A stretch of DNA of 64,000 nucleotides from Nocardioides luteus (GCF_000960475.2 NZ_JZDQ02000002.1:1-64000); one strand, 5' to 3'. Positions 33,365 to 42,495 are shown, numbered from the stretch's first letter. The notes: generated by a model from the sequence alone, not told the origin. Program-made: numbers and translations.

Positions 33365-34513
33365 TCAGAAGCCGAGATCGCGGCCGATGAGCTCCTTCAT
33401 GATCTCGTTGGAGCCGGCCCAGATCTTGGTGACGCGGGCGTCGCGCCAGGCGCGAGCGACGCGGTACTCGTTCATGAAGCCGTAGCCGCCGTGGATCTGG
33501 ACGCAGTGGTCGAGGACCTCGGACTGCGCCTGCGAGGACCACCACTTGGCCTTGGACGCCTCGACCGGGCTGAGCTCGCCGCGGGCGTGGGCGGCGACGC
33601 ACTTGTCGACGTACGCCTCGGCGACCTCGATCTGGGTGACCAGCTCGGCGAGCAGGAACTTGTTGTGCTGGAAGGCGCCGATGGACTGGCCGAAGGCCTT
33701 GCGGTCCTTGGCGTACTGGACGGTCTCGAGCAGGATCTGCTTGGCCTGCGCGATGTTGGCGACCGCGCACGAGACGCGCTCCTGCGGGAGCTCCTCCATC
33801 ATGTGGATGAAGCCGCGGTTGAGCTCGCCGATGATCTCGGCGTCGGTGACGCGTACGTTCTCGAAGAAGAGCTCGGCGGTGTCGGACTCCTCCATGCCGA
33901 CCTTGTCGAGCTTGCGGCCGCGCGAGAAGCCCTCCTTGGTCGCCTCGATCGCGAAGAGGGTGATGCCCTTGGCGCCCTTCTCCGGGTCGGTGCGGACCGC
34001 GGTGATGACCAGGTCGCAGGAGTAGCCGTTGGTGATGAAGGTCTTGGAGCCGTTGATGACCCACTCGTCGCCGTCGCGGACCGCGGTGGTCTTCAGCGCG
34101 GCCAGGTCGGAGCCGCCGGAGGGCTCGGTCATGCCGATGGCGAGCAGGATCTCGCCGGAGGCCACGCCCGGCAGCCAGCGCTGCTTCTGCTCCTCGGTGC
34201 CGAGGCGGACCAGGTAGGGAGCGGTGATGTCGGAGTGGATGCCGACGCAGGTCGGGTAGGCCGCGCCGATCTTGGCGAGCTCCTCGGCGAGGACCGCGTT
34301 GAAGCGGAAGTCGTCGGCTCCTGCGCCGCCGTACTCCTCCGGGATCGCGAGACCGAGGAAGCCGTTCTCGCCAGCCTCCAGCCAGAACTCGCGGGGCAGC
34401 GCCTTGTCGGCGATGTGCTTGTCGGTGTGGGGCTTGACCGAACGCTCCAGCCACTGCTGGACGGAGGCTCGGAAGTCCTCGTGGTCTTCCTCATAGTGGT
34501 CGCGCTTCAGCAT
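33365..34513 (-). CDS. Acyl-CoA dehydrogenase
   Basis: 382 aa, full length. The flavin and substrate signature LLAIGMTEPSGGSDLAALKT and the KTFITNGYSCDLVI segment are clear. The C-terminal QIHGGYGFMNEYRVARAWRD and KIWAGSNEIMKELIGRDL are typical. It performs FAD-dependent alpha,beta-dehydrogenation of an acyl-CoA; chain length is not readable. ATG 34513 (MLKRDHYEE) is used. A TTAC-GTAA palindrome 22 bp upstream of the start suggests control by a TetR/FadR-type regulator. Confidence 0.87.
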   Translation of the reverse strand: MLKRDHYEEDHEDFRASVQQWLERSVKPHTDKHIADKALPREFWLEAGENGFLGLAIPEEYGGAGADDFRFNAVLAEELAKIGAAYPTCVGIHSDITAPYLVRLGTEEQKQRWLPGVASGEILLAIGMTEPSGGSDLAALKTTAVRDGDEWVINGSKTFITNGYSCDLVITAVRTDPEKGAKGITLFAIEATKEGFSRGRKLDKVGMEESDTAELFFENVRVTDAEIIGELNRGFIHMMEELPQERVSCAVANIAQAKQILLETVQYAKDRKAFGQSIGAFQHNKFLLAELVTQIEVAEAYVDKCVAAHARGELSPVEASKAKWWSSQAQSEVLDHCVQIHGGYGFMNEYRVARAWRDARVTKIWAGSNEIMKELIGRDLGF

Positions 34514-34535
34514 GCCTCGGAGTCTACGACGCACT

Positions 34536-34553
34536 GGTTACTCAGTGGTAACC
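34536..34553. promoter_or_regulatory. Palindromic operator of the acyl-CoA dehydrogenase gene
   Basis: GGTTAC-TCAGTG-GTAACC, with 6-bp arms and a 6-nt spacer, lies upstream of the dehydrogenase start. TTACTnnnnGTAA-like sites are typical for TetR-family fatty-acid regulators. The regulator is not in the neighbourhood. Confidence 0.55.
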
Positions 34554-34574
34554 CCTCTCAGGATTCAGTCGAGA

Positions 34575-36023
34575 TCAGTCCTGCCGGATGCGGACCGGCG
34601 TACGCCACGCCACCACCAGCAGGGGCACCGAGACGGCCAGGCCGACGAGGAAGACGACGTGCAGCGCCGGCGCGAGGACATCGGGAGGCAGCGCCTCCAG
34701 CGGCGGCACCTCTCCCCCGGCGTACTCGCTCCTGACCAGCCCGTTCGCAACCGCACCGAAGAGCGCGACGCCGAGCGCCGAGCCGACCGAGCGGGCGAAC
34801 ATGTTGGACCCGGTGGCCACCCCGCGCACCTCCCAGTCGACCGCCGACCCGGCGGCGACGACACCGGGGTTGACCGACCAGCCGAAGCCGAGACCGAGCA
34901 CGAAGCACGGGATCGCCAGGTGCCAGAACGACGAGCTCTCCCCGACCGTCGCCAGCACGGCCCCGCCGAGGAGGACGAGCAGCGCCCCGAGCCCGACGGC
35001 GGTCCGGAACCCGCGGGACAGGTAGATCCGGCCGGCCGTGGCCGCGGCGATCGGCCAGCCGATGCTCATCCCGGCGAGCGCGAACCCGGCCACCAGCGCA
35101 GAGTGTCCGAGCACGCTCTGGGCGTAGAGCGGGACGTACGTCGTCAGTCCGAGCATCACCACGCCGACGATCAGGCTGGCGGCGTTGGCCGGCGCCAGGA
35201 CGCGGTGGCTGAGCACCCAGGGCGGCAGCACCGGGTCGGCGGCGCGGCGCTCGACGAACGCGAACGCGACCAGCGCCCCGAGCCCGAGCGCGAAGATCGC
35301 CAACGAGACCGGCGAGGCCCATCCCCACGCGTGCCCACCCTCGAGCAGCCCGAGCAGGAGTGCGATCCCGCCGACGGTCAGCAGTCCGGCGCCGGCCCAG
35401 TCGATGGCCTGGGGGTCGGCGGCCGGCCGGCGGTCCTCACGGAAGTGCCGCAGCAGCCACAGCGCGACCGCACCGACCGGCAGGTTGATGAGGAAGATCA
35501 GCCGCCAGTCGAGATAGTCGGCGAACACGCCGCCGAGCGTCGGGCCGACGATGGCGGCGGTGGCCCAGACCGAGGCGACGTACGACGTCGCGACCGCCCG
35601 CTCCTCCAGCGTGTAGATGTCGGAGACGATCGTCATCGCCATCGGCTGGATCGCCCCGGCGCCGATGCCCTGGATGGCCCGGAAGACGATCAGCGCGGTC
35701 AGCGACCACGCCACGCCGCACAGCAGCGACCCGACCAGGAACGCGACGATTCCGGCGATCATCACCGGCTTGCGCCCGAGCCGGTCGGCGACCTTGGCGT
35801 ACAGCGGCGTGGTCACCGCGGTGGCCAGCACGTAGATCGAGAAGAGCCACGGGAACTGCTCGAACCCGCCGAGGTCCTTGACCACGCTCGGCACCGCGGT
35901 CGCCAGGATCGTCATGTCGATCGCGACCAGGCTCAGCGACACCATCACCGCGAGCAGGATCGGCCCGCGTTCGCTACGAAGTCCTACCGAGCTGCGTGTG
36001 GGTCTGGTCGTCGAGGTGGACAC
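34575..36023 (-). CDS. MFS drug:H+ antiporter (DHA2, 14-TM)
   Basis: 482 aa from GTG 36023 (VSTSTTRPTRSS); a TTG at 36035 is also open. Fourteen transmembrane helices are expected. Motif A appears as YAKVADRLGRKPVMIAG, motif B as VFRAIQGIGAGAIQPMAM and the antiporter motif C as VGPTLGGVFADYLDWRLIFLI. It is an exporter of hydrophobic drugs or metabolites. It lies directly upstream of the acyl-CoA dehydrogenase on the same strand but is separated by a promoter/operator region. Confidence 0.85.
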   Translation of the reverse strand: MSTSTTRPTRSSVGLRSERGPILLAVMVSLSLVAIDMTILATAVPSVVKDLGGFEQFPWLFSIYVLATAVTTPLYAKVADRLGRKPVMIAGIVAFLVGSLLCGVAWSLTALIVFRAIQGIGAGAIQPMAMTIVSDIYTLEERAVATSYVASVWATAAIVGPTLGGVFADYLDWRLIFLINLPVGAVALWLLRHFREDRRPAADPQAIDWAGAGLLTVGGIALLLGLLEGGHAWGWASPVSLAIFALGLGALVAFAFVERRAADPVLPPWVLSHRVLAPANAASLIVGVVMLGLTTYVPLYAQSVLGHSALVAGFALAGMSIGWPIAAATAGRIYLSRGFRTAVGLGALLVLLGGAVLATVGESSSFWHLAIPCFVLGLGFGWSVNPGVVAAGSAVDWEVRGVATGSNMFARSVGSALGVALFGAVANGLVRSEYAGGEVPPLEALPPDVLAPALHVVFLVGLAVSVPLLVVAWRTPVRIRQD

Positions 36024-36065
36024 ATTAGTTAGCAATCCTCACGACCACGTATTCATTCCGGGGAG

Positions 36066-36782
36066 TCACTTCTCCAGCTCGGCCAGATCGAAGACCTCGC
36101 CAGGCGCAGGATCCTCGACATGGAACGCCTTGTCGAAGTCGGAGAAGGTGAGCTCGCCGGAGCTGCCCTGGGTCCACTTCACGATCCGGTGGGGCTCGGA
36201 GGCCAGGACGTACGTCCGGCTCTCGGTCTCGCCATGGGTGACATCGAGGCGCACGGCGGGGCCGTCGGCGGCCATGGCCGGGCCGATCGCCTGGGCCTCG
36301 GCCTCGGCCGGGACCATCTGGGCGGTGAGGCTGTCGATGCTGCAGAAGGCGCGGAGGCTGGCCAGCTCGCCCTCGAGCTTGACCCACTTGTCGCCGACCC
36401 GCTTGGCGATGCGCTCGCCCTCCCCCTTGTTCGGCGCAATCGACTTCCAGAACTCCTCGTCGGCCTGGTACCAGGCCGAGCCGGCGATGGAGCGCAGCGA
36501 GATCTCGCCGTCGCCGATGCTGACCTTGCCGACGCAGGCGTCCTCGGCGGAGACGTCGAGGTCGACGGTGATCTTGGTGCTCTCCGAGTCGAGCACGTCT
36601 CCCTCGACATGGACGGTGTCGATGTCATGCATCGCGGCGCGGGCGTCCTCGGCGATCTGGTTGCCCGGCTCCTTCGCGTAGTCGCGTGCCTGGGACAGGG
36701 TTCCCGCCTCCTCGCCACAGCCGGCGAGAGCGCTGGTCAGCGCGACGATGAGGGCGGTCCTGAGCACGGCATGGCGAAACAC
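36066..36782 (-). CDS. LppX/LprG-like lipoprotein, tentative
   Basis: 238 aa from GTG 36782. A lipoprotein signal peptide ends LTSALAGC (Cys about 22). The mature part is a single domain with DIDTVHVEGDVLDSESTKITVDLDV, two Cys (DACVGKV and AFCSIDS) and an antiparallel-beta pattern like LppX/LprAFG or LolA folds. It is probably surface-attached and binds lipid or helps export; that is inferred. There is no good ribosome site, so the start is uncertain. It is followed at 42 bp by the MFS gene on the same strand. Confidence 0.7.
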   Translation of the reverse strand: MFRHAVLRTALIVALTSALAGCGEEAGTLSQARDYAKEPGNQIAEDARAAMHDIDTVHVEGDVLDSESTKITVDLDVSAEDACVGKVSIGDGEISLRSIAGSAWYQADEEFWKSIAPNKGEGERIAKRVGDKWVKLEGELASLRAFCSIDSLTAQMVPAEAEAQAIGPAMAADGPAVRLDVTHGETESRTYVLASEPHRIVKWTQGSSGELTFSDFDKAFHVEDPAPGEVFDLAELEK

Positions 36783-36813
36783 GCGGCCTATCGTGACAGA
36801 AATTACCCGGGGG

Positions 36814-37515
36814 TCAACGCGAGAGGGCCTGTACGTCGGCAACCCACTCCGGCACCAGCTTGCCGGCCGGCCCATGACGGGCGTCGTCGAAGAGGTGCGA
36901 GGTCTCGGACGGGTCCAGGTTGAGCTCGAGGGTCTTGGCCCCGGACCCGGCGGCCATGCGTACGAAACCGGCGGCCGGGTAGACCGCGCCGCTGGTGCCG
37001 ATGGCGACGAAGAGGTCGGCCCGGACGAGTGCGTGCTCGATCAGGTCGAGGTCGTAGGGCATCTCGCCGAACCACACCACGTCGGGCCTCAGCGTGTCGT
37101 TGCCGCAGCCCGGGCAGGCCGGACCGTCGCCGAGGTCGTCGTCCCAGGCGAACCGGCCCTGGCAGGAGTCGCAGAGGGCGGAGAGCAGCTCGCCGTGCAT
37201 GTGCACGACCCGGCGGGAGCCGGCTCGTTCATGGAGGTCGTCGACGTTCTGCGTGACCACCAGCAGCTCGTCACCGAGGACCTGCTCGAGCCGGGCCAGC
37301 GCGATGTGGGCCGGGTTGGGCGTCACGGTCCGCAGCTCCCGGCGGCGGTCGTCGTAGAACCGGTGGACCGTCGCGGGATCACGATGGAACGCCTCCGGCG
37401 TGGCCACGTCGTCGACATGGTGGCCCTGCCAGAGCCCATCGGCATCCCGGAAGGTCGCGAGACCGCTCTCGGCGGAGATCCCGGCTCCGGTGAGCACGAC
37501 AACTTTCACAAGCAT
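36814..37515 (-). CDS. cobB: Sirtuin-type NAD-dependent protein deacylase
   Basis: 233 aa. The NAD motif GAGISAESGLATFRDADGLW is at residues 10-29. VVTQNVDDLHERAG and the catalytic His in VHMHGELL follow. The zinc module has two CxxC pairs (CDSC and CPGC). The Tyr/Arg pair in FYDDRRRE is the class III (SIRT5-like) signature for succinyl/malonyl removal, so desuccinylase activity is likely as well as deacetylation. It sits 31 bp upstream of the lipoprotein gene on the same strand. Confidence 0.88.
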   Translation of the reverse strand: MLVKVVVLTGAGISAESGLATFRDADGLWQGHHVDDVATPEAFHRDPATVHRFYDDRRRELRTVTPNPAHIALARLEQVLGDELLVVTQNVDDLHERAGSRRVVHMHGELLSALCDSCQGRFAWDDDLGDGPACPGCGNDTLRPDVVWFGEMPYDLDLIEHALVRADLFVAIGTSGAVYPAAGFVRMAAGSGAKTLELNLDPSETSHLFDDARHGPAGKLVPEWVADVQALSR

Positions 37516-37632
37516 TCAGGCTAGCGAGGTTGACGAAACATCCGCTGCCCCCGAACCACCGTTTTGGTCACTCGATCGGTATTTGTGATCGAACCGACGC
37601 CCGCACGAGGCCGCTCGGCGAAGGTATGGACT

Positions 37633-37658
37633 TTTACTGTAAAGGACCCTTACTGTAA
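37633..37658. promoter_or_regulatory. Tandem TTACTGTAA operators upstream of the GH64 gene
   Basis: TTTACTGTAAA (37633-37643) and TTACTGTAA (37650-37658) are perfect odd-length palindromes with centres 16 bp apart. A third partial copy CTACAGT follows near 37667-37673. The region is A/T-rich and 35-60 bp upstream of the glucanase start. This arrangement fits cooperative repressor binding (GntR/BlaI-like half-sites); no candidate regulator is adjacent. Confidence 0.6.
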
Positions 37659-37692
37659 TTCGGTTCCTACAGTTCCCCACTCGGGAGGTCCC

Positions 37693-38868
37693 ATGCTGAC
37701 CAGACGATCTGTACTAGCCGCCACCTCTGCCGCGTTCACCGTGCCGCTCCTCGGCGGGACTTCATGGCAGGCCCAGGCGATGCGCCCCCAGGCCGCGCAG
37801 GGCTCGCAGGGCGCTCAGGCCGCCGCGATTCGGCTCCGCTTCGTCAACCGCACCGGGGCGTACGACAACGCCTCGATCCACTTCTACATCGTCGGCACCG
37901 ACCTGGCGACGGGTCAGCAGTCGCGGGTCACGCCCGAGGGGACGCTCGCGCCGGTCTCCCTCGCCGACAACGGCACCGACGGCTACGCGGACTACGCGAT
38001 CCCGTTCTCGGGCAGCGGCGACACGCTCTCCCAGATCCCTGCCGACATGTCCGGCCGGATCTACTTCTCGCTCGGCGACAAGCTGAAGTTCAAGGTCAAC
38101 GAGGGCAACGCGCTCGCCTACCCGGCGGCCTGGGTCGAGTCCGACCCCAGCTACGGCGTGCTGCACGACTGCGTCGAGTTCACCTACAAGAGCGGCCGGA
38201 TCTACTGCAACACGACCATGGTCGACATGTTCAGCGTCCCGCTCTCGATCGCGCTGACCGGCGAGCAGTCGCCGACCACCGGCACGCTCGTCGATGGCGG
38301 CCGCGCGAAGATCTTCTCCGCGGTCTCGGCCTCCCCCGACTTCGGCTCCCTCGTGGTCGACGACCGCCGGATCATCGCGCCGGGACACGGGCTGGACGCC
38401 GGGAGGTTCTCCACGACCTTCTTCGACTCCTACATCGACCAGGTGTGGTCGAAGTACGCCGGCGAGCCCCTCGTCGTGAAGGCGAACAACGCCACGTTCA
38501 CCGGCAGGGTCAGCGGCGACCAGCTCGTCTTCGACGGCGAGGTCAAGGCGTTCAGCCGGCCCTCGACCCGGGACGTGCTCTTCTGCGACGGCGCGCTGGC
38601 CGCACCCAACGACGGCGTCACCGGTCCCGTCGCCGCCGTGCTCGGCGCCGGCTTCAACCGGACCACGCTGCTCGCCTCCGCCAACCAGCCCACCGGCGAC
38701 CCGGGCGGGTTCTACCAGGGCTCGCCGGTCCATGCGTACAGCAGGGCGATGCACGAGAACACCGTCGACGGGAGGGCCTACGGGTTCGCCTTCGACGACG
38801 TCGGCGGCTTCGCCTCGTACGTCGAGGACAACGCCTCCGAGATGACGGTGACGCTGACCCCGTTCTGA
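37693..38868 (+). CDS. Glycoside hydrolase family 64 (beta-1,3-glucanase)
   Basis: 391 aa. A twin-arginine-like signal (MLTRRSVLAATSAAFTVPLL) is followed by an Ala/Gln-rich linker and a thaumatin-like/GH64 domain: RLRFVNRTGAYDNASIHFYIVG, VEFTYKSGRIYCNTTMVD, FFDSYIDQVWSKYAG and the C-terminal NTVDGRAYGFAFDDVGGFASYV. GH64 enzymes release oligosaccharides from beta-1,3-glucan such as fungal wall or plant callose. GGGAGG precedes ATG 37693. The putative tandem operator suggests inducible expression. Confidence 0.83.
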   Translation: MLTRRSVLAATSAAFTVPLLGGTSWQAQAMRPQAAQGSQGAQAAAIRLRFVNRTGAYDNASIHFYIVGTDLATGQQSRVTPEGTLAPVSLADNGTDGYADYAIPFSGSGDTLSQIPADMSGRIYFSLGDKLKFKVNEGNALAYPAAWVESDPSYGVLHDCVEFTYKSGRIYCNTTMVDMFSVPLSIALTGEQSPTTGTLVDGGRAKIFSAVSASPDFGSLVVDDRRIIAPGHGLDAGRFSTTFFDSYIDQVWSKYAGEPLVVKANNATFTGRVSGDQLVFDGEVKAFSRPSTRDVLFCDGALAAPNDGVTGPVAAVLGAGFNRTTLLASANQPTGDPGGFYQGSPVHAYSRAMHENTVDGRAYGFAFDDVGGFASYVEDNASEMTVTLTPF

Positions 38869-38942
38869 CCTGCTTCTCCCCTCTTTCGGGGAAGGTCGGC
38901 ACGGCACGTCCGGCACGCCACGAGGACCCGTACGGTCACCCC

Positions 38943-39353
38943 ATGACCTACGTCGTCCTCGTGGCGTGGCTCGTCCAGGCCGCGGTCGGAGTCCTGCTGC
39001 TGACGAGCTGGGTCGGGCGCGGCCGGACTCCGCCGCGCACCGTCGTCACGCACGTGGCCGCCTCCGTCCTCGGCGTCGCCTCCTTCATCGCGTACGTCCT
39101 GACCGACGGGGTCCTGTGGGCGTGGGCTGCCTTCGTCCTCATCACGATCGGCAACGCCTTCGGCGACATGATGCTGCTGCGGCGGGTGCGAGCGATGGGC
39201 GGCAGCCACCTCTCGACGATCAACGCCTACAAGGCCGCGCTCCGCTCGATGTTCAAGGGCCGGCTGCCGCTCCGGGTCAGCTTCCATGCGGTGTTCGCCG
39301 GGGTGGTCTACTTCTCCACGCTGGCCGTCTGCATCGTCGAGACCGTCGGGTAG
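38943..39353 (+). CDS. Small four-helix membrane protein
   Basis: 136 aa with four hydrophobic helices (MTYVVLVAWLVQAAVGVLLL; VTHVAASVLGVASFIAYVLTD; LWAWAAFVLITIGNAFGDMML; SFHAVFAGVVYFSTLAVCIV). Helix 3 is followed by LRRVRAMGG and the pre-helix-4 loop is strongly basic. I do not recognise the family. It follows the GH64 gene by 74 bp and may have its own promoter. Confidence 0.65.
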   Translation: MTYVVLVAWLVQAAVGVLLLTSWVGRGRTPPRTVVTHVAASVLGVASFIAYVLTDGVLWAWAAFVLITIGNAFGDMMLLRRVRAMGGSHLSTINAYKAALRSMFKGRLPLRVSFHAVFAGVVYFSTLAVCIVETVG

Positions 39354-39398
39354 TCATTTGGCCGTGCGGCGTACGGCCGCGGTCGGGATACTGAGCCC

Positions 39399-39956
39399 AT
39401 GGGTGCGGGTGGCGCGGTTCTGATCATCGTCGTCGGCGCCGTCCTGCTGTTCTTCGTGGCGGTCGCGGTGGCCCTGCTGGTGGCGGCAGCCGTGGTGCGG
39501 CTGTCCGGGAAGAACGCGAAGCCGCTGGCCTGGTCCGGCGTCGCCGTGCTCGCGGTGCCGGTGCTGTTCGTCGCCACCCTCGTCGTGTGGGCCCAGATCG
39601 TCCGCGACCCCGACACCATCGAGCTCGACCTGCGCGAGCCGATCCAGCTCTCCAGCCTGCCCGAGGACAACGAGGAGTTCCCCGGGATGCGCGACTACGA
39701 CAGCGACCACGTCGACCTGGTGCTGCCCGACGGCGAGCGATTCCAGGCCGAGGTCGACGGGGTCCTGGTCTGGTCCGACGACGGGTACGTCACCCGGGTC
39801 ACCTTCGACCGGCGGGCCCGCCAGGAGGGCGAGGCCGAGACCCTCGGCGCCACCTGGGAGGCCGAGCTGGGCGGCTCCGGAACCGTCGAGGTCCAGCCCG
39901 ACTACTCCACCTTCGGCCGGGTCCGCGGCGAGGTGCTCACGGGATCGACGCCGTGA
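39399..39956 (+). CDS. Two-helix membrane protein with acidic exoplasmic domain
   Basis: 185 aa. Two N-terminal helices (GAVLIIVVGAVLLFFVAVAVALLVAA and VAVLAVPVLFVATLVVWAQIV) precede an acidic beta-rich domain containing VDLVLPDGERFQAEVDGVLVWSDDGYVTRVTF. There is no known family match that I can name. It begins 45 bp after the preceding small membrane protein and ends 25 bp before the convergent transporter of the iac-like cluster. Confidence 0.62.
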   Translation: MGAGGAVLIIVVGAVLLFFVAVAVALLVAAAVVRLSGKNAKPLAWSGVAVLAVPVLFVATLVVWAQIVRDPDTIELDLREPIQLSSLPEDNEEFPGMRDYDSDHVDLVLPDGERFQAEVDGVLVWSDDGYVTRVTFDRRARQEGEAETLGATWEAELGGSGTVEVQPDYSTFGRVRGEVLTGSTP

Positions 39957-39981
39957 GCACCCCACCCCGGCTGCAGCGGGT

Positions 39982-41343
39982 TCAGCCGACCTGGGCCCGG
40001 AGCCTGGCCCGGGCCAGGGCCCGCGGTGCGGTCTCGGGGAGAAGACACAGGCAGATCAGCGAGAGCGCGCAGGTCGCGGCCAGGTAGTAACCGACGTACG
40101 TCGCCTCGCCCGTGCCCGCGATGATCCGGTTGGCGATCAGCGGTGAGATGCCGCCACCCAGCACGGCGCCGACGTGGAAGGAGACGCCCATGCCCGACTG
40201 ACGCTGGTCGCGCGGGAAGAGCTCGGTGAAGAAGGTGTACATCGGTCCGAACAGGACTCCGGTGGTGGTGAACCCGATGATCATCGCGGAGGCGACACCG
40301 GCGACGCTGCCCGCCTCGGCGAGATGGAAGATCACCAGCGCGGACGCGATGGAGCCGATGGCACCGGCCATCATCACCGGGCGGCGGCCGAGCCGGTCGG
40401 CAGCCCAGGCGGAGAGTACGTTGGCGACCGCGTGCATCACCAGCGCGGCGATGCTGGCGTTCACGATGGGCTGACGCGGCAGGCCGAGGCCCTCGGGAGC
40501 GGCGGCGGTGGCGTAGGAGAGCATGAAGGTGGCCAGGGCGAAGGTGCTCGAGTTCAGGCCGATGTTGACGCCGGCGGCGAGCACGACCCGACGCCAGTTG
40601 GTCTTGAGGACGGCGAAGACCGGGAGCTGGTTCTTCAGCGTCTCGCCCTCCTCACGCATCATCTGCTGGAAGACCGGGCTCTCCGAGACACCACGGCGGA
40701 TCCAGATGCCGAGGAACAGCACGACGCCGCCGATGAGGAACGGGATCCGCCAGCCCCAGCTCGCGACGCTGGCCGCCGGAAGGAGCAGCACGGCCGCGAA
40801 GGCGAGGTTGGCCAGGATCGACCCGACCGGCGAGCCGAGCGCCACGAAGACGCCGTAGCGGGCGCGCTTGTCGTCGGGGGCGTGCTCGATCGCGAGCACC
40901 GCAGCGCCGCCGGTCTCACCTCCGCGGCACAGCCCGTGCACCATGCGGAGCAGGACCAGCAGGATCGGCGCGGCGACCCCGATCTGGGCGTAGGTGGGCA
41001 GCATGCCCATCACCATCGTGGCGACGCCCATGCCGATGAACGTCATCAGCAGCGCGGACTTGCGGCCGAACCGGTCGCCGACCCAGCCGAAGACGACAGC
41101 GCCCACCGGCGCCATCAGGAAGCCGATGGCGAAGGTCGCCAGGCCCATGAAGGTGCTGAACCAGGGGTTGCTCGTGCGGAAGAAGGTGTCGGTGAAGACG
41201 AGTGCGGTGGCGGTGCCGTAGATGGCGAAGTCGTAGAACTCCAGAGATGTTCCGACGCCGCTGGCGAAGGCGAGGCGGGCGACGCCGCCGCGGGTGGAGG
41301 TCAGATCCGATGTGTCGGTGTCGACGCGGGATGTCGTGGTCAT
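39982..41343 (-). CDS. MHS-family MFS transporter, probable auxin/aromatic-acid importer
   Basis: 453 aa with 12 helices. The metabolite:H+ symporter branch is indicated by SLEFYDFAIYGTATALVF, FVGWVGDRFGRKSALL-type loop 2-3 and RMVHGLCRGGETGGAAVLAIEHAP. Family members import organic acids and aromatic carboxylates. It is the last minus-strand gene of the iac-like cluster, but has its own promoter with a copy of the shared 16-bp box (41492-41508). It is therefore a likely IAA uptake protein under the same regulator. ATG 41343 is used. Confidence 0.82.
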   Translation of the reverse strand: MTTTSRVDTDTSDLTSTRGGVARLAFASGVGTSLEFYDFAIYGTATALVFTDTFFRTSNPWFSTFMGLATFAIGFLMAPVGAVVFGWVGDRFGRKSALLMTFIGMGVATMVMGMLPTYAQIGVAAPILLVLLRMVHGLCRGGETGGAAVLAIEHAPDDKRARYGVFVALGSPVGSILANLAFAAVLLLPAASVASWGWRIPFLIGGVVLFLGIWIRRGVSESPVFQQMMREEGETLKNQLPVFAVLKTNWRRVVLAAGVNIGLNSSTFALATFMLSYATAAAPEGLGLPRQPIVNASIAALVMHAVANVLSAWAADRLGRRPVMMAGAIGSIASALVIFHLAEAGSVAGVASAMIIGFTTTGVLFGPMYTFFTELFPRDQRQSGMGVSFHVGAVLGGGISPLIANRIIAGTGEATYVGYYLAATCALSLICLCLLPETAPRALARARLRAQVG

Positions 41344-41462
41344 GACTGTCCTGTCGTTAGGGCGCGAGGGGCGAATCCTTCCCCGACCGCACGACATCGT
41401 GCATCGGCGGAGATTCTCCGACCCTCGCGGGGGGTGGTCCCACGCTAGGAACCATGGCGTCG

Positions 41463-41508
41463 GGGCTCCATTGGCATTGACCGCAGCCCGTTGAGGATTT
41501 CCCCTACC
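41463..41508 (-). promoter_or_regulatory. iac-regulon promoter 1 (transporter)
   Basis: On the minus strand GTAGGGGAAATCCTCA (complement of 41492-41507) is followed by a conserved downstream block ending TGGAGCCC. The whole region of about 46 bp is closely matched, with identical spacing, at 51913-51958 in front of the SnoaL-like gene. The box centre lies about 155 bp upstream of the transporter start, so a leader of roughly 115 nt is expected. Confidence 0.78.
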
Positions 41509-41518
41509 GCCGATGGCG

Positions 41519-42472
41519 TCAATAGAGCTCGATGACGAGCTTCGGGCTCTTCGCCCGGGAGACGCACAGCGCCATCTGGTCGCCGGCGTCCTTGTCGGCT
41601 GCGGAGAGACAGTTGTCCCGATGGTCGGGGACGCCGTCGAGGACACCGGAGACGCACGAGCCGCAGATGCCCTCCTCGCACGACGTGAACACGTCGATGC
41701 CGTTGTCGGTCAGCACCGACAGGATCGAGCGGTCGGCGGGGATCTCGAAGGACTCCCCGGTGTCGAGCTCGACGGTGAACGAGCTGTCGGCGGAGGTGTC
41801 GATCTCGGCCGCCTCGAAGTGCTCGACATGGACGTTGCGCTCACCGACGACGGGCGCGGCGACCGCGGTCACCTGCTCCATGAAGCCGGCGGGACCACAG
41901 GTGTAGACGTGGCTGCTCGTCGTCGCCGTCTCGAGCGCGTCGCGCACCAGCGGGACCTGGTCGGCGCGGGGGACGCCCAGGTGGATGTCGACGCGGTCGG
42001 CGAAGCCGGCGGTCTCGAGCAGGTCCAGGAAGGCGGCGTCCTCGCGCGACCGGGCGAAGTAGACCAGCCGGAACTCCTCGCCACGCCCGTGCAGCTCGTA
42101 GGCGAGGCTCAGCATCGGGGTGATCCCGATGCCTCCGGCGACGAGCAGGTGATGGTCGGCACCGTCGACGACGGAGACGAGATTGCGCGGTTCGCCGATG
42201 GTGAGGACGTCGCCCTCGCCCACCTGGTGCAACGCCGCGCTGCCGCCGCGCGAGTCGGGCTCGAGCTTGACCGCGATCAGCTGCGACCCGCTCTCGGACG
42301 GCGGGCTGCACAGCGAGTACTGGCGCAGGACGCCGGTCGGGCCGACCACGTCGACGTGGGCTCCGGCTCGGTAAGGCTCGAACGGCCGGCCGTCCTCACG
42401 GACGAGCCGCAGCGTACGGATGTGCGGGGCCTCCACCCCGATCTGGGTGACCCGCACCTTGATGTCGGTCAT
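41519..42472 (-). CDS. iacF: Ring-hydroxylating dioxygenase reductase (PDR/VanB type)
   Basis: 317 aa. Class IA oxygenase reductase: an N-terminal flavin domain with RQYSLCSPPSE, an NADH domain (VAGGIGITPMLSLAYEL and YTCGPAGFMEQV) and a C-terminal plant-type [2Fe-2S] domain with CEEGICGSC and the fourth Cys in DNCLS. It passes electrons from NAD(P)H to the Rieske oxygenase encoded by the next genes. It is the last gene of the six-gene catabolic operon and begins 23 bp after iacE. Confidence 0.83.
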   Translation of the reverse strand: MTDIKVRVTQIGVEAPHIRTLRLVREDGRPFEPYRAGAHVDVVGPTGVLRQYSLCSPPSESGSQLIAVKLEPDSRGGSAALHQVGEGDVLTIGEPRNLVSVVDGADHHLLVAGGIGITPMLSLAYELHGRGEEFRLVYFARSREDAAFLDLLETAGFADRVDIHLGVPRADQVPLVRDALETATTSSHVYTCGPAGFMEQVTAVAAPVVGERNVHVEHFEAAEIDTSADSSFTVELDTGESFEIPADRSILSVLTDNGIDVFTSCEEGICGSCVSGVLDGVPDHRDNCLSAADKDAGDQMALCVSRAKSPKLVIELY

Positions 42473-42495
42473 CGATCTGCTCCTCTGGGTGGTGA

